Positions 63,801 through 64,000 of a stretch of DNA of 64,000 bases are shown piece after piece. Numbering within the stretch: the stretch's first letter is position 1; every line of letters begins with the position of its first letter. The DNA is from Asticcacaulis sp. AC466 (lineage in GTDB: Bacteria; Pseudomonadota; Alphaproteobacteria; Caulobacterales; Caulobacteraceae): assembly GCF_000495815.1 (NCBI RefSeq), contig NZ_AWGE01000005.1, positions 338,459 through 402,458 of the forward strand. The letters are read 5' to 3'. The translations under genes were made by a program, and so were the position numbers. Under the pieces are notes generated by a model, which saw nothing but the letters and a program-made list of their open reading frames with translations, had not been told where the DNA came from and searched no databases.

Positions 63801-63941
63801 GTGCAGAATCTAATGGATAAAACGCCTCCGAAGGTCGGCTATGCCGATGCTGGCAGCGGCGCGTGGTTTAATACCTTCCCGCAGTTGTATGACGCGTTCG
63901 GTCGTACCATTCGGGTCGGGGTGCACGCCAAAATCTGGTAA
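60897..63941 (+). CDS. TonB-dependent receptor with Lys-rich linker
   Basis: A 1014-aa receptor: signal peptide ('STAIAVCLGVCVAGGAFASE'), then a Lys/Ala-rich linker of about 25 residues ('EKVKAGKAKKKVDKKEDA') before the TonB box ('IAEVVVTGSRI'), a plug with 'LRRLGAGRTLTLLNGERM' and 'ILTGGASAVYGSDAIAGVINFIVKK', and a barrel ending 'RTIRVGVHAKIW'. Several cysteine pairs in the extracellular loops ('ADVACDNPLLGAQQAQILCG', 'FRDYCAPPG' and 'CLGYFGFYCD') may form disulfides. The plug type is that of many peptide- and carbohydrate-receptor homologues. It follows the hydrogenase island by 348 bp; a link to nickel is only a guess from position. Confidence 0.88.
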   Translation: MSRLLKYSTAIAVCLGVCVAGGAFASEPLSPGASQDATEGQPAPAEKVKAGKAKKKVDKKEDASAEQGSDIAEVVVTGSRIRRSRPGVTVVNSDLLSTRGAGRLDDTLSALPQVAPMLGEKGSNDPRLGPARINLRRLGAGRTLTLLNGERMSNDVYIIPGTLVERVDILTGGASAVYGSDAIAGVINFIVKKRFNGLVIDSEMSTQESTNDDPFYEKLLADGGYPQPKKVAWGGTQTYTTIAGGHNIAGGKGNISLFAGFRRSEPMKFSMFDRTACPLYMNVQPVPDMQTNDTWSCGFSEYNPYHWFGAGDGGYTNAKDGSRTWRPYDVNDIVRTPQNDYLQRETKTLNAGGFFTYNLTDKITFDTSLLTTGYEQRGQNAQAVNFYIDGADVACDNPLLGAQQAQILCGPDAGVAGKTGTLYAAIFRPDYTNQYNIKTYDVRAAAHLSGRMSSALNFDLSVQRSRRTEKYLGTDIFDWWATKDLYKKALDVVNVNGVPTCRSVVDGSDPNCVPFDVFSSKGPNPDVWKYVTLTGGSRVITEQFVATGAINGTLETYGIKSPWATDAVGYAVVAEHRWNRAAEEGSGAYSWWSRYDNSDSVNELGGELDVPLIQDVPYVKQLSISGGYRLSKYKSIKDPLKTWKMEVNYIIVPGLGFHASVNRAIRQGVLERLQQASPYSGTFRDYCAPPGPGSNLERYSYTQCSSSGMTQAQYDALSNYKACDNNGYCPVLYRPGGNPNLQPETSDSTTIGLAFQPKFLPNFNLTLDYYDINVKGAFNWVRTGIVADQCYNQHVDFYCGLIKRDPTTGAVTEINAMYQNSGFVRNKGYDLSMNYYIPALKVGDHALGSLGLAYNGSFLTGYDQAFAPGAPVYSCLGYFGFYCDAPWPKYRHYASASWGMPWKGRLTLAWRYASSTTNSKLAPNAPLASAPSWNNTDSYPLIPKLPASSYFDLALNYPITKDVELRFNVQNLMDKTPPKVGYADAGSGAWFNTFPQLYDAFGRTIRVGVHAKIW

Positions 63942-63955
63942 TAGGCACTCGCCTC

Positions 63956-63998
63956 TTGAGCTAATTTTCCTGTCGCCTTGATTGGAAAATTAGCTCAA
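63956..63998 (+). terminator. 15-bp perfect inverted repeat after the last receptor
   Basis: TTGAGCTAATTTTCC at 63956-63970 and its exact complement at 63984-63998, with a 13-nt loop, begin 14 bp after the receptor stop. The stem is A/T-rich and no T-run is visible before the window edge, so it may be a terminator, a bidirectional one or the binding site of a regulator. The A/T/T/T pairs inside the stem could act as the U-tract on either strand. Confidence 0.5.
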
Positions 63999-64000
63999 AC

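Noticed and set aside
1..64000. tRNA, rRNA, insertion sequences, CRISPR, prophage
   Set aside because: No cloverleaf or CCA-type gene, no transposase or integrase frame, and no regularly spaced repeats were seen in the window.

Overview
The window looks like chromosomal DNA of a GC-rich alphaproteobacterium, most likely of the Caulobacterales (Asticcacaulis/Caulobacter-like). This is an inference from gene content: seven TonB-dependent receptor genes (one of them partial) in 64 kb, a carbohydrate-utilisation locus of a type common in that order, and a hydrogenase cluster in the alphaproteobacterial hup/hyp order. I see no rRNA or tRNA gene, no CRISPR array and no insertion sequence.

Layout. 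1-4431: end of a TonB-dependent receptor with its terminator, then a flavin-dependent tryptophan-halogenase-like gene, a GH27 alpha-galactosidase and an MFS transporter (an alpha-galactoside locus). 4589-5290: VIT1/CCC1 family protein. 5320-13248: a minus-strand tripartite RND efflux operon (TolC-like protein, adaptor, CzcA-like pump) and, upstream, a small EamA protein coupled to an OmpR-type response regulator and histidine kinase. The same CTGAA-N6-CTGAA repeat lies in front of both units. 13443-14390: an exported acid phosphatase with a Pho-box-like sequence. 14406-18256: alanine racemase, D-amino acid dehydrogenase and RidA (alanine catabolism) plus a LysR regulator. 18435-22965: two convergent outer-membrane receptors. 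23138-27499: an exported esterase divergent from a large receptor, with two perfect palindromes between them. 27609-31337: a receptor and a Tat-exported PLP enzyme.

31631-38634 is the most unusual region. Seven plus-strand genes all overlap stop-to-start: KAS III-like ketosynthase, NAD-dependent epimerase/3-beta-HSD-like reductase, metallo-beta-lactamase-fold hydrolase, F390-synthetase/PaaK-like adenylating enzyme, ATP-grasp ligase, an unrecognised acyltransferase-like protein and a Rieske oxygenase. I do not recognise it as a characterised pathway. It looks like a compact biosynthetic operon for a fatty-acyl or aryl-derived metabolite, and it is divergent from the receptor/PLP-enzyme pair.

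38792-40687 is htpG. 40811-60548 is a complete 20-gene [NiFe]-hydrogenase island: hupT-hupU-hupV (H2-sensing kinase and regulatory hydrogenase), hypF, hupS-hupL (membrane-bound uptake hydrogenase with the six-cysteine proximal cluster of O2-tolerant group 1d enzymes), hupE, hupC, hupD, hupF, hupG, hupH, a rubredoxin-HybE fusion, hupK, hypA, hypB, hupR, hypC, hypD, hypE. As far as I recall, the order is nearly that of Rhodobacter capsulatus. H2 sensed by HupUV would act through HupT on HupR to control hupSL. HupR has altered GAFTGA and Walker B motifs, suggesting it does not work as a normal sigma54 activator. The window ends with another TonB-dependent receptor followed by a 15-bp perfect inverted repeat.

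Coordinates assume the start codons argued for in each entry. Functions are assigned from motifs and family resemblance read by eye, with no database search.
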